Notes: generated by a model from the sequence alone, not told the origin. Positions 21,869-32,843 are shown, counted from the first letter of the stretch. The stretch is 62,199 nt of DNA from Wenzhouxiangellaceae bacterium (GCA_018334995.1 JAGXKW010000013.1:1-62199), one strand, 5' to 3'. A program made the numbers and translations.

Positions 21869-22504
21869 ATGCGACTGCATACCTGTACCGGTGCCCCCAG
21901 CCCACGCCGCGTGACGCTGTTCCTGGCCGAGAAGGGCATCGAACTCGACACCGTCGAGGTCGACCTGAAAGCCGGCGAACACTTGAGCGACGAATTCCAG
22001 GCGAAGAGCCCGGAGTGCACGGTCCCGGTTCTGGAGCTCGACGACGGCACCTGCCTGTGGAACAGCATCGCCATCCGGCAGTACCTCGAAAGCCTGCACC
22101 CGGAGCCGCCGCTGCTGGGTCGCGAAGCGCTGGAGCGCGCACGCGTGACGCAATACGTGCTCTGGATCGAGCACAACGGGATGATGTCGGCCGCCGAGGC
22201 GTTCCGCAACGCGGCGAAAGGCATGGCCGACCATGCCCTGCCCGGGCGGCGGCCGGTGCCGCAGATCGAAGCGCTGGCCGAGCGCGGTACGCGGCGCTTC
22301 GGTCACTTTCTCGACGACCTCGACGGCTTCCTGGCCGAGCGCGATTACGTCGCCGGCGACGCTTTCACCGTCGCCGACATCGATGCACTGGTGATGATCG
22401 ACTTCGGCTGCCGGGTCACCAGTTCGGAGCTGGATGCGCGCGCCAACCTGTCGAAGTGGTACGAGCGCGTCCGCAGCCGCCCGGCGATCCGTGCCGAGGG
22501 CTGA
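21869..22504 (+). CDS. Glutathione S-transferase family protein
   Basis: A 211-residue soluble GST. The N-terminal thioredoxin-fold domain has APSPRRVTLFLAEKGIEL and the substrate-binding cis-Pro in CTVPVLELDDG, followed by the SIAIRQYLE glutathione contact. The C-terminal helical domain (about 85-205) has the N-capping motif FTVADIDAL. ATG 21869 has aaggagaac upstream. Conjugation target unknown. It is separated from ubiK by 45 bp. Confidence 0.9.
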   Translation: MRLHTCTGAPSPRRVTLFLAEKGIELDTVEVDLKAGEHLSDEFQAKSPECTVPVLELDDGTCLWNSIAIRQYLESLHPEPPLLGREALERARVTQYVLWIEHNGMMSAAEAFRNAAKGMADHALPGRRPVPQIEALAERGTRRFGHFLDDLDGFLAERDYVAGDAFTVADIDALVMIDFGCRVTSSELDARANLSKWYERVRSRPAIRAEG

Positions 22505-22577
22505 TTAAGAAAGATCGACGCCTTGAAACCAGCTCTCGCGAACCCTCCTACCCGTAACCGGGCCTACTGTCGCTGAG

Positions 22578-22679
22578 CAAACAGATGGTGCGCTTCGCCG
22601 CGCTCAACCGCACCCTACAAACTCACCACCCGCGTAGGGTGCCGCTGAGCACAGCGAAGCGCACCAGCAAGCCTGTTTG
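22578..22679. repeat. Long inverted repeat, probable non-autonomous element
   Basis: The left arm 22578-22618 and right arm 22634-22679 are nearly perfect inverted copies, both built on caaacag, ggtgcgcttcgc and caccctac, with a 5-base gap and few mismatches. A 15-bp loop separates them. It lies in the 353-bp gene-free stretch 22505-22857. A short acgcagaggcgcagag motif follows. No transposase is present. Confidence 0.75.
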
Positions 22680-22857
22680 ATGAGAGACGCAGAGGCGCAG
22701 AGAAATTCAACCTTTGAGTTAGTTGTCGCTCGGCGTGCGGCCAACTTACCTACCCGATTGCTTCCGTTTTTCCTACCCGAATTCAGGCTGCGTTGCCGAT
22801 GCGTCCCGGCGAGCCCCGCGCCAGACTGGCGGCCGTTGATTCATTCAAGGGAACGCC

Positions 22858-24357
<1,500 letters not shown>

Positions 24358-24454
24358 GGTCCGGGCGCCAGGCGCCGGATGCGCGCCCGCCCGCCAAGGT
24401 TAAAAACGGTGAATTTTCATCGTGCCGAAAGCGTTCCGGCGTTAAAGTCTCCCA

Positions 24455-26374
24455 ATGAGATCTCGTTCCGCAATCAGGTCCGTTCTGGGATTGGCGCTCG
24501 TGCTGACCCCGGTACTGGCCGTGGCCCAGTCCGTGGTGACCGAAATTTCGGGCGTTTCCGACGCAATGCGCGCCAACGTGGAAGCATCGCTGTCGCTGAA
24601 GAAGGCCGAGGATCTGGAGCGGGTTTCGGTCTGGCGGCTGCGCCAGATGGCGCGCAATGCGCGCGAAGAGGTGCGCGAGGCGCTGGAGCCGTTCGGACAC
24701 TACTCGGCCAATGTTTCGGCGAGACTGATCGAACCCGACGGCGAAGGCCGGCCCTGGCGGGCACAGGTGGACATCCAGCCCGGCGAGCCGGTGACGGTGG
24801 CTTCGATCGACATCACGATCAGCGAGCCGGCCCGCGAACTCGAAGCCTTTCAGCAATGGCGGGAGGACTGGCCGTTGAAGGAAGGCTCGGTGCTGCTTCA
24901 TCGGCCATGGCGAGAGGCCTTGTCGCGGCTCGAACAGATCGCCGAGGCGCATGGTTTCTTCGAATCGCGCTTCGCCCGGCGCACGATCCGCGTTCAGCCC
25001 GATCGGGGCGACGCCTCGATCCACGTTGACTACGATGCGGGCCCGCGCTACACCATCGGCGAGATCGACTACGGCGACAGCGGTTTCAATCTGGGCCTGA
25101 TGAATGCGCTGACGGTGCTGGAGCCCGGCGCGCCGTACGAAAGTTCCGAAATCGATCGCCAGCGCGAGGTGCTGGTGCAAACGGCGTATTTCGACCAGGT
25201 CGTGGTCGAGCAGCGCCGCAACCCGGATTCGGATACGGTGGACCTTCGCTACGCGCTCGACAAGCGCCTGCCCAATACTTACCGCGTGTCGACCGGTTTC
25301 GGCACCGACACCGGCGCCCGGGTGCAACTCGGCTGGACGCGTCATTACCTGTCCGACCGCGGCGACCGGCTGGACACGCGTTTCGGCGCACAGCAGACCG
25401 ACAGCGAGTTCGTGCTGCGCAGCAACTACGAGCATCCGTTCGGCAACCAGCCCGGGAACTTTCTGACCGGCGAGCTCTTGCTCAAGCGCGAGAGCGACCG
25501 CTTCCGCTTCGAAGACGTCGATCGCAACGAGCCGGTGTTCGATTCATTCAGCGGCAACCGGAACCAGGCTCAGGTGACCGCGGGCCGGCTGCGCGAGCGC
25601 CCCCTGTTCGCGCGCCCGTTCGAGCCGCTGCGCGAACGCTTGTTCGTGACTTTCCTCAACGAACAGTTCGATGCCTTTTCCGCAGGCTCGCTCAACGACG
25701 AGCAGGCCGCGCTGCTGGAATCCAATCCGGGCCTGCGGGAGTTTCTCGACACCGATACCAACACCGTCGCGATCGGCGGCGAATGGACCCTGCTCCGACT
25801 CGTCGGCAGAGGCTTTTCGGCCGAGGGACTTTACGCCGAGGCTCGGGTGCTGGGTTCGCTGGAGTCGCTGGGCTCGGACACGAGCTTTCTGCAGGGCTAT
25901 CTCAACGCCCGCTGGCACTGGCGGTTCCTGCCGCGGCACAAGCTGCTGGCGCGCGGCGAGCTGGGCTACACGGCCGCCAATACCACGACCTTCGATCTGA
26001 GCATCCCGGATGATCCGCGTCGACTGAAGCTCGACATCACCGAGCTGCCGGAACTGTTCCGCTTCAAGGCCGGCGGCGACCGTTCGGTACGCGGCTACGG
26101 GTACGAGGCGTTGAGCACCAACCGCAACGGAGCCAATCACACGCTGGTCGGCTCGATCGAATACGAGTACAACTTCGCCGGCGACTTTGCCGCCGCCGCG
26201 TTCTATGATGTCGGCAACGCGTTCAACGACTTCGCCGACCCGGCGCTCAAGAGCTCCGCCGGGCTGGGGCTGCGGTGGTATACGCTGATCGGTCCGGTGC
26301 AGCTCGACGTGGCGCGTGCCCTGGACAACGACAGCTTTCGAATCCACTTCACGATCGGGACCAAGCTGCTGTGA
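24455..26374 (+). CDS. tamA: Translocation and assembly module outer-membrane protein TamA
   Basis: Omp85-family protein of 639 residues. Signal peptide (about 1-24, ending AVAQS), POTRA domains (about 28-260) and a C-terminal 16-strand barrel with the conserved GDRSVRGYGYEAL lid-loop motif near residue 548. It ends in a surface-barrel strand, FRIHFTIGTKLL. TamA works with TamB in inserting outer-membrane proteins or moving lipids. Its stop codon overlaps the start of tamB by 4 bp. Confidence 0.95.
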   Translation: MRSRSAIRSVLGLALVLTPVLAVAQSVVTEISGVSDAMRANVEASLSLKKAEDLERVSVWRLRQMARNAREEVREALEPFGHYSANVSARLIEPDGEGRPWRAQVDIQPGEPVTVASIDITISEPARELEAFQQWREDWPLKEGSVLLHRPWREALSRLEQIAEAHGFFESRFARRTIRVQPDRGDASIHVDYDAGPRYTIGEIDYGDSGFNLGLMNALTVLEPGAPYESSEIDRQREVLVQTAYFDQVVVEQRRNPDSDTVDLRYALDKRLPNTYRVSTGFGTDTGARVQLGWTRHYLSDRGDRLDTRFGAQQTDSEFVLRSNYEHPFGNQPGNFLTGELLLKRESDRFRFEDVDRNEPVFDSFSGNRNQAQVTAGRLRERPLFARPFEPLRERLFVTFLNEQFDAFSAGSLNDEQAALLESNPGLREFLDTDTNTVAIGGEWTLLRLVGRGFSAEGLYAEARVLGSLESLGSDTSFLQGYLNARWHWRFLPRHKLLARGELGYTAANTTTFDLSIPDDPRRLKLDITELPELFRFKAGGDRSVRGYGYEALSTNRNGANHTLVGSIEYEYNFAGDFAAAAFYDVGNAFNDFADPALKSSAGLGLRWYTLIGPVQLDVARALDNDSFRIHFTIGTKLL

Positions 26375-29300
26375 AACGACTGTTGCGCTATATCGCGATC
26401 GCGCTGGCGGCCCTGGTGGTGATGCTGGCCATCGGGTGGTGGTGGCTGACCGGCACCGAGGGCGGAGCGAAATTCCTGGTCGGCCAGGCCCAGGCGCGGC
26501 TCGAGAAACTGGAATACGACCGCCTCGAGGGAGGACTGAGTCGCGGCCTGGTTTTGAATGGCTTGACGTTCGAGCAGGCCGGCCTTCAGGCCACGGTCGG
26601 CCGGCTGGAGTTGGCGGTCGGGGTCCGGCTGCTGCCGACGCGCTTGACGATCAAGCGGCTGAAGCTGGCCGACGTCGCGGTGACCCCGCCGGCAGGCGAG
26701 CAGGAAGCCGTCGAACCGGCGCCGTTCGAGATGGGGGACTATCGTGCGCCGGTCGAGGTGGTCGTAGCGGAATTCGAGCTGCTGAATTTCTCTCTGCACG
26801 CCGCCGCGGGCGACGCCCCGCCGCTCGAAATCCAGCGCGCCGCATTTGCCGGCCGTTACGCCGAGCAGCTGGAAATCGATTCGCTGGCGCTCGAGATGGC
26901 GCCCTATTCGCTGTCGGCCGGCGGCAATTTCGGCCTTTCCGCGCCGTGGCCGGTGGACCTGGACCTGGAAGCCGGCTGGGCGCTCGATGGTGCAACCACG
27001 CAGCGCCTGGACGCCGAAATCTCCGGTCCGCTCGATGCGCTGGAACTGCAGGCCCGGGGCAGCGGACCGTTTACGGCCCGGATGCAGGCCTCGCTGGCCG
27101 AACTGCCGGCCATGGACGCCTTGAACGGCGAACTGTCGCTTTCGGGCGGGCTGGAAGACTGGCCCGGGATCGCCGGGCGCATCGAGAACATCGAGCTCGA
27201 GGGCGCGGGATCACTGGAAACCTGGCAGGTCGAGCTGGCCGGTCGTGTCGAATGGCCGGATCAGCCAACCGTGGACGTCGACCTGGCGGCCGACGGCAGC
27301 GCCGATACCATCACGGTATCGCGCGGCGACCTTTCGCTGCTCGACGGCCGCATTGGCGTGACCGGATCGGTGGGCCTGGATGCACTGTCGGCCGATGCGC
27401 AGGTCGCGCTGGAAAACCTCGACTTCACTTCCATGTATCCCGACTGGCCGGCCCAGGCGCGCGTCTCGGGCGGCCTGGATGCGCGCTGGGACGGTGAAGT
27501 GCTGCGCGTGGCCGATATCGAACTGCGCGCCCCGCCGGCGCCGCTGACCCTGGCCGGCAACGGCGCGCTGGATGCCACGACCGAAGCGCTGGAGGTGGCG
27601 CTGGAATGGGACTCGCTGGTCTGGCCGCCGGTGCTGGACGATCGCGAGCCGCTGTTTGCCAGTGAATCCGGGCGACTGAACGCCAGCGGCACGCTGGACG
27701 AGTGGCGCGCCGAACTCGAGGCGTGGCTGGACGCGCCCGAACAACCGCGCGCACGGGTGGAATTGAAGGCCGACGGCGACGCCGAAAGCGCGGAGATCCG
27801 GACCGGCCGAATCGATTTCGACGGGGCCGGCGAAGTCGGGCTGACCGGCCGCGTCGGGTTCGGCGAAAGCCCCAGCGCCCGCCTTGATCTGGCGCTGCGC
27901 CAGGTCGATCCGGCCGCCTGGGTGCCCGAACTGCCCGGCGCGATCGATGCCGACCTGGCGCTGGACCTGGCCGAGCTGCAACCGCTGGTCGCAAGCGTGG
28001 TCATCAACCGCCTGGACGGGCGATTGCGCAATCAGCCGCTGGCCGGATCGGGTGGACTGTCGCTGCGCGAGACCGAGGTTCGGCGCGCCGATCTGGAGGT
28101 TTCGCTGGGCGCAAATCGGATGGCGCTGAACACCGAAGGCGGCCAGGCCTGGCAGCTGGAGGTGCGCGCCGGCCAACTGGTTCAGCTGTGGCCGGACCTG
28201 GCCGGTGAAGTATCGCTGGATGCCGGTTTCAATCCGGGCGACAAAAGCCTGAACTGGGAGCTGCAAAGCCCGGGCGTGGCCTGGCTGGACTTTCGAACCG
28301 CCGAGGTCACGTCCACCGGCCGTGCCAACTGGGGCGAGCAGGAAGGCATCGAAGCCCGTATCGATGCCGCAAACGTCGACCTCAACCCATGGGAGCGGCT
28401 CGACCGGGTCGAAGTCCAGCTGCAAGGAGACTGCGCCGAGCACGCGCTGAACGTCTACTCCAGCGGTACGCGCGCCACCCTCGACCTGGAACTCGGCGGC
28501 GAGCTGACCGAATGCCTGAATGACCCCATCGGCTGGTCGGGCCAGCTGCGCAGATTGGTGATTTCGGATACGCCGCTGGGCGCCTGGCAGCTGGAGGAAG
28601 ACCTGCCGGTCGAGTACACCGACGGCATGGTACGCGCCGGACCGGGCTGCCTGTGGACGCCCAGCGCAAACGGCCGAGTGTGCCTCAACGATCTGGAGGG
28701 CGCGGCGAGCGGCCGGGCGGCCGTGGCGTTCAACTCGTTGCCCATGGACCTGCTTTTGCTGCCGATGGATCCGGTGTTCACGCTGGATAACGATCTGCGC
28801 GGCGTCGCGCGTGTGAACTGGAATTCAGACGGCGTCGAAAGCGTCGACGCCGAGCTGCTGCTGGGCGCCGGCGCAGCGCGCATGCTCGAGGCCGAAGAGG
28901 ACCTGCTCCGGATTCGCGGCGCACGGCTGAGTTTGCATTCGCCGCGTCCAGGCGCGCTGGAGACGAATCTGAAGCTGCGGCTGGAAGCAGAAAGCGAACT
29001 GGTCGCCAGCGCCAGCATTCCGAACCTCAACGCACCGGCCGACATGCAACTCGACGCCAGCGCCAACCTCAGCCTGCCCAGGCTCGGCGCGCTCAATCGC
29101 CTGGTGCCGCAACTGGACCGCCTGGGCGGACGGCTGGAGGGCGAGTTTCGGGTGAATGGACCGCTCAGCGCTCCGGCATTCGACGGCCGGCTGGCCATTC
29201 GCGACGGCTCGTTCCTGCACGCGCCACTGGGCACCCGGGTGGAGGCGCTTGCGCTGACGCTGGAAGCCGACGAGGCCGGCGGACGGATCGACGGCAGTTT

Positions 29301-30207
29301 CAGTGCCGGCCAGGGAAACGCCGAAGTCGCCGGCAATCTCGACCTGAACGACGCTGCGGGCTGGCGCGGCGATCTGTCGCTGGTCGGCGACGAGCTGCAG
29401 CTGTTCGACGTCGACTGGCTGCGGCTGACGCTTTCATCCGATCTTGCCCTGGGGTTCGAGCCCGAGCGCCTGGAAATCAACGGCAGCGTGGACATCGATA
29501 GCGCGCGCCTGGGGCTTCCGCCGGGCAGCGAACAGCGCGTGGCGGCTTCTTCCGACGTCATCGTCGAGGGTCGCTCCGAAGGCGACCCGGAAGAACAATC
29601 CCTGCCGCTGCGCGATATCGTCGGCAGCGTTCGCATCGGCCTGAGCGACGACGTCCGGCTGGCCGCGGCCGGGCTCGAAACGAACGTGGCCGGCGAACTC
29701 AATCTCGAATGGGAGCCGCAGCGGGTCATGCCGGCGGCACGCGGCACACTGGAGCTGGTCGACGGTTCCTATCGCGCCTACGGGCAGAACCTCGAGGTGA
29801 CCGAGGGCGACGTGCTGTTTACAGGCAATCCGGTCGACAATCCGGTGCTGCAGATCGAAGCCGTACGCGACATCTTCGGCGACCCGGAAGTCGAAGAGGC
29901 GGGGGTCCAGATCCGGGGGCCCGCCCGGGACCCCGAAATCACTCTCTTCACGGCGCCACCGACCAGTCGCGAAAAGGCGCTGGCCTATATTCTGACCGGG
30001 GCGGATTTCGATCACGCCAGCGGCCAGGGCGCGTTCAGCGTGGGATTCTGGGTGCTGCCGCAGGTGTTCGTCAGCTATGGTCTGGGGCTGTTCGACACCG
30101 GCAACGTGCTGGCTGCGCGCTGGGAGCTCTCGCGCCACTGGGGCCTGCGCGCCACATCCGGGGAGCGCGACACAGGCGCCGACGTCAGCTATATCATAGA
30201 CCGCTGA
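26371..30207 (+). CDS. tamB: Translocation and assembly module inner-membrane protein TamB
   Basis: A 1278-residue AsmA-like protein with one N-terminal membrane anchor (about 8-27) and a long beta-rich periplasmic region, ending in the DUF490/TamB domain with SREKALAYILTGADFD and a terminal barrel-like strand. It is thought to span the periplasm and partner TamA, and is related to lipid-transport bridge proteins. The start is GTG 26371, overlapping the tamA stop (GTGA); the longer open frame is inside tamA. Confidence 0.95.
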   Translation: MKRLLRYIAIALAALVVMLAIGWWWLTGTEGGAKFLVGQAQARLEKLEYDRLEGGLSRGLVLNGLTFEQAGLQATVGRLELAVGVRLLPTRLTIKRLKLADVAVTPPAGEQEAVEPAPFEMGDYRAPVEVVVAEFELLNFSLHAAAGDAPPLEIQRAAFAGRYAEQLEIDSLALEMAPYSLSAGGNFGLSAPWPVDLDLEAGWALDGATTQRLDAEISGPLDALELQARGSGPFTARMQASLAELPAMDALNGELSLSGGLEDWPGIAGRIENIELEGAGSLETWQVELAGRVEWPDQPTVDVDLAADGSADTITVSRGDLSLLDGRIGVTGSVGLDALSADAQVALENLDFTSMYPDWPAQARVSGGLDARWDGEVLRVADIELRAPPAPLTLAGNGALDATTEALEVALEWDSLVWPPVLDDREPLFASESGRLNASGTLDEWRAELEAWLDAPEQPRARVELKADGDAESAEIRTGRIDFDGAGEVGLTGRVGFGESPSARLDLALRQVDPAAWVPELPGAIDADLALDLAELQPLVASVVINRLDGRLRNQPLAGSGGLSLRETEVRRADLEVSLGANRMALNTEGGQAWQLEVRAGQLVQLWPDLAGEVSLDAGFNPGDKSLNWELQSPGVAWLDFRTAEVTSTGRANWGEQEGIEARIDAANVDLNPWERLDRVEVQLQGDCAEHALNVYSSGTRATLDLELGGELTECLNDPIGWSGQLRRLVISDTPLGAWQLEEDLPVEYTDGMVRAGPGCLWTPSANGRVCLNDLEGAASGRAAVAFNSLPMDLLLLPMDPVFTLDNDLRGVARVNWNSDGVESVDAELLLGAGAARMLEAEEDLLRIRGARLSLHSPRPGALETNLKLRLEAESELVASASIPNLNAPADMQLDASANLSLPRLGALNRLVPQLDRLGGRLEGEFRVNGPLSAPAFDGRLAIRDGSFLHAPLGTRVEALALTLEADEAGGRIDGSFSAGQGNAEVAGNLDLNDAAGWRGDLSLVGDELQLFDVDWLRLTLSSDLALGFEPERLEINGSVDIDSARLGLPPGSEQRVAASSDVIVEGRSEGDPEEQSLPLRDIVGSVRIGLSDDVRLAAAGLETNVAGELNLEWEPQRVMPAARGTLELVDGSYRAYGQNLEVTEGDVLFTGNPVDNPVLQIEAVRDIFGDPEVEEAGVQIRGPARDPEITLFTAPPTSREKALAYILTGADFDHASGQGAFSVGFWVLPQVFVSYGLGLFDTGNVLAARWELSRHWGLRATSGERDTGADVSYIIDR

Positions 30208-30280
30208 ACGGAGCTATCGCTTTATCGCGGCTCCGGCCGGCCCGCCGCCCGGGTCACCAATTCACGCACACGGAAAACGA

Positions 30281-30667
30281 ATGAACGAGCAGGAATCCAA
30301 ACAACAGCAGCGGAAGCAGCTGGCGGCGCACAATCGTGCCACCACCGCATTCATCGACCTGGCCAACAAGCTGGCCAAGGAGGAAGACCAGGATGTCAAG
30401 GTCGTATCGGCCGCGCTGATGGCCGCCTCCGGCATCTATGCAACCTTCATCACGGCCGGCAACAACGGCTTTCTCGCGCCCAGCGGAGTCGACAAGATTG
30501 CCGATATGTACAAGAACAACCTCGGCTATGTTCAGGAACGCAAGAAGCAGGAGCTCGAGGCCAAGGGCATCGAGGCCAAGCCGCTGGGCACCGACAAGGA
30601 AGGCAGGATCCCCACCCCGCACGCCGAGAAGATGCGCCAGGCCGAGGAAAGCAGCGGCGACGAGTAG
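30281..30667 (+). CDS. DUF3144-like protein
   Basis: A 128-residue soluble protein. The central segment has AFIDLANKLAKEE, VVSAALMAASGIYATF and YKNNLGYVQE, resembling DUF3144. The N-terminus is Gln/Lys-rich and the C-terminus acidic. It lacks a signal peptide. Function unknown. ATG 30281 lies 73 bp after tamB with aaacga upstream. The tRNA gene follows 17 bp after its stop. Confidence 0.65.
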   Translation: MNEQESKQQQRKQLAAHNRATTAFIDLANKLAKEEDQDVKVVSAALMAASGIYATFITAGNNGFLAPSGVDKIADMYKNNLGYVQERKKQELEAKGIEAKPLGTDKEGRIPTPHAEKMRQAEESSGDE

Positions 30668-30684
30668 CATCGATACCTGAAACC

Positions 30685-30761
30685 GGGCCCTTAGCTCAGC
30701 TGGTTAGAGCAGCCGACTCATAATCGGTAGGTCGCAGGTTCAAGTCCTGCAGGGCCCACCA
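30685..30761 (+). tRNA. tRNA-Ile2 (CAU anticodon, lysidine-type)
   Basis: A complete 77-nt cloverleaf including an encoded CCA. The acceptor gggccc pairs with gggccc before ACCA, and the T arm is gcaggttcaagtcctgc. The anticodon loop ctcataa gives CAU. The D arm and the cgactcataatcg arm match bacterial ileX-type tRNA-Ile2 rather than elongator or initiator Met. C34 would be modified to lysidine by TilS to read AUA codons. Confidence 0.92.
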
Positions 30762-30869
30762 TTTTCCCAGACGATCCCACATGGGTTGGTTGGGGAAGCA
30801 TAAAGTGGCACCCCAAACGCGGATTGCCGGCACCATTCCCGTGCGCCCCGATACTTGACCGCAGGCGAC

Positions 30870-31580
30870 TCATCCGTCAATTCTTTCCCACTCTGAAATA
30901 CGCTCCCCGTCCCATGCCATGGTCAGATGACACCCCTGGATGACAGGTGACGAGGCCGGTGGCCGGAGGAGCGCAACGCATTCAGCGCCCTCTGATCGAA
31001 CACTATCGAAGTGAATACCCCACCGCGCATCCCGACGGCATGTGACTCCAAAGCTCCTGGATGCCTGCCAATCGTCTGTATCGTGCAACACGCGGGGATC
31101 GGGCTCCTCGCGGATGTCCACCAGCGGTTTGGCAACAGATCCGATGTAGCAGCGGTAGGTATCCGTGCGAGGAGGAATCCGGTTGTCCAGGAACCACCGA
31201 CGGCGGTGGTAGGCGACTTCAGTCGCCGCGGCATCGACTGAATCAGCCGCGTAGTAAACACCATAGTCTCCGGTCGAGAACCGACTGCCCTGCGGCGAAG
31301 GATGGCAAAACGCTGCCATGACCGGGCTGGCGCCCGGGCCAAAAATCCAGTCGTTTTTCGGGACCAGGTTGATTTCGCCCAAACTGTCGGTGAGGCGAGC
31401 ATTTGTCGCCCCTTCCACGGCAGCAACCGCGTTCAATTCCTCGCGGCTGGATAGGCGATCCCAAAGCTGAACAGGTGGAAAGCGCGACGGGACTACACGA
31501 TACCAATCGCGGGTGCCGGGTAGGGCTTCCCGAAAATGATCGGGCAGACGCTCAGGCAAAATCTCCGCCCCGCCAGCCAT
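30870..31580 (-). CDS. RES-domain toxin
   Basis: A 236-residue RES-family toxin. In sequence: YRVVPSRFPPV with the conserved Arg, GPGASPVMAAFCHPSPQGSRFS, YGVYYAADS, ATEVAYHRRRW with the conserved Glu, and HFDSVRSEGAECVALLRP with the conserved Ser. RES toxins of characterised pairs deplete NAD+. It overlaps the antitoxin gene by 29 bp and is co-transcribed after it. The exact start is uncertain since the ATG at 31580 lacks a good ribosome site. Confidence 0.92.
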   Translation of the reverse strand: MAGGAEILPERLPDHFREALPGTRDWYRVVPSRFPPVQLWDRLSSREELNAVAAVEGATNARLTDSLGEINLVPKNDWIFGPGASPVMAAFCHPSPQGSRFSTGDYGVYYAADSVDAAATEVAYHRRRWFLDNRIPPRTDTYRCYIGSVAKPLVDIREEPDPRVLHDTDDWQASRSFGVTCRRDARWGIHFDSVRSEGAECVALLRPPASSPVIQGCHLTMAWDGERISEWERIDG

Positions 31581-31971
31581 CCAGATACTGGCGCACTTGG
31601 AACAGATCCGCCGCGCGGCCGGTGGTCAGGCGCCCTTTTGGAGGGTGGCCGGCGAAAAGCGGGGCATCTGAAGGAGAGTTGATCCACCGTCGGATGTCAT
31701 GCTCCTCCTGTTCTGGTTCGCCGGCGAGGAGAATCTCCAGCGCCTTCTCGATACCAAGGACATAGGACGTTCGTTCGATCAGGTCTGGCGAAATTGCCCG
31801 TGCCGGAAGTCCCTGGCGCTTATAGCGGTACAGAGTGCGAGACTCCAAGCCCAATGTCGCGGCCATTTCGTGGTGGGTAAACCCCCACGCAGCCAGCGTG
31901 CGAATGGCCACCCGGAAGGCGGCGGGCATGGATTCGCGCAGGGTGTCCTGAGGAATGGCTGTGTTCAACAT
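31552..31971 (-). CDS. Xre/MbcA/ParS-type antitoxin
   Basis: A 139-residue antitoxin. The N-terminal helix-turn-helix (about 20-65) contains LAAWGFTHHEMAATLGLESRTLYRYKRQG. The C-terminal DUF2384-type toxin-binding domain (about 75-135) contains LEILLAGEPEQEEHDIRRWINSP, then GRAADLFQVRQYLDGWRGGDFA. It neutralises the RES toxin and probably represses its own promoter. ATG 31971 is preferred over one 15 bp upstream because a GGAGG lies eight bases before it. Confidence 0.9.
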   Translation of the reverse strand: MLNTAIPQDTLRESMPAAFRVAIRTLAAWGFTHHEMAATLGLESRTLYRYKRQGLPARAISPDLIERTSYVLGIEKALEILLAGEPEQEEHDIRRWINSPSDAPLFAGHPPKGRLTTGRAADLFQVRQYLDGWRGGDFA

Positions 31972-32025
31972 GGTCACGTCCTCCATGGCGTCTCGAGCGT
32001 AAGCCCGTTAGGCAAAGTGTAGCAT

Positions 32026-32067
32026 AAAAAGGTGACATTTGGCATAATAAAAAAGGTGACATATGTC
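32026..32067. promoter_or_regulatory. Repeat operator of the Xre-RES operon
   Basis: The AAAAAGGTGACAT motif appears twice in direct orientation, with GGTGACAT at 32031-32038 and 32055-32062, 24 bp apart. The second copy runs into the palindrome gacatatgtc (32058-32067). The -10-like TATGCT lies next to it on the minus strand. This is a probable autoregulatory site for the antitoxin. Confidence 0.6.
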
Positions 32068-32485
32068 GTGTGCTGCCCATGGCGATGTTGACCTTGCCAC
32101 CGATGAGAAGGGCCTGCTAGTCAACGCCATGGCCATGGGTGCCTATCAGGCCCAAGCCGAGGCCTCTCGGCGTCGAATCGACGGGTGGCTGACTGCGGAA
32201 GTCCCGGCCGTGCCAGACGCGCAGGAATCGCGCTTTTCACCCCGGATCCGTACCCTCGGGGAACACTCAAGCGGGAAGCACGCCGTGACCGAGAAAAAGC
32301 ATCGACTCAATTGCGAGAACGAGCCCCACAACCTCGACGCTCACCTGGACCGCGAGCGCCAGCCGCCCGAACGCGACGTTTCCGATGCCGATTTCGCCGC
32401 CGAGGCGCACGGCTTCACCGGATACGAGAATGCCGGCCACGGGTCCAGTCATTCGGGCAGCCGCGCGCGAAAAGCCGTGATCAAC

Positions 32486-32806
32486 ATGAATGATCATGTC
32501 ACGACACGGGCCCAGGCCCAGCGTGGGCGGTCGGGCGAAACCCGGCTGGCCGGCGGCGAGAAAACCGCCCTGCGGCTCTGGCGCAATCACACCGCGCACG
32601 GCAAGTCCATGCGTTCGCGGCCGTACGAAATCGTCGGTTACGTGGTCGAAGGCGACATGACGCTGTTGCTGGGAAATACCGAAGCCGAACTCACCCAGGG
32701 CGATTCGTTCGTCATTCCGGCCGACAAGCCACACAGCTACCGGATCGATTCGCCCGCGACCATCATCGAAGCGACCGCGCCGCCCGCGCCCGGTGAGCTG
32801 GAGTAA
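32486..32806 (+). CDS. Small cupin-domain protein
   Basis: A 106-residue single-domain cupin. The first conserved motif region is HTAHGKSMRSRPYEIVGYVVEGDMTLLLG, and the second is GDSFVIPADKPHSYRI, a beta-barrel metal-binding type. Ligand unknown. The frame stays open to an ATG at 32063 that has an AAGGTGA ribosome-like site and lies inside the toxin-antitoxin operator. That would add 141 residues I cannot assign. ATG 32486 gives a compact domain but lacks a good ribosome site. The following ChaC-like gene may overlap it. Confidence 0.6.
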   Translation: MNDHVTTRAQAQRGRSGETRLAGGEKTALRLWRNHTAHGKSMRSRPYEIVGYVVEGDMTLLLGNTEAELTQGDSFVIPADKPHSYRIDSPATIIEATAPPAPGELE

Positions 32807-32843
32807 GTTGCGGGCGCATGCCGCGGAAAGGATTCCGCCGAAG

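Noticed and set aside
30685-30761. tRNA gene read as tRNA-Met
   Set aside because: The anticodon is CAU, but the stem sequences match tRNA-Ile2 (lysidine type) rather than elongator or initiator Met.
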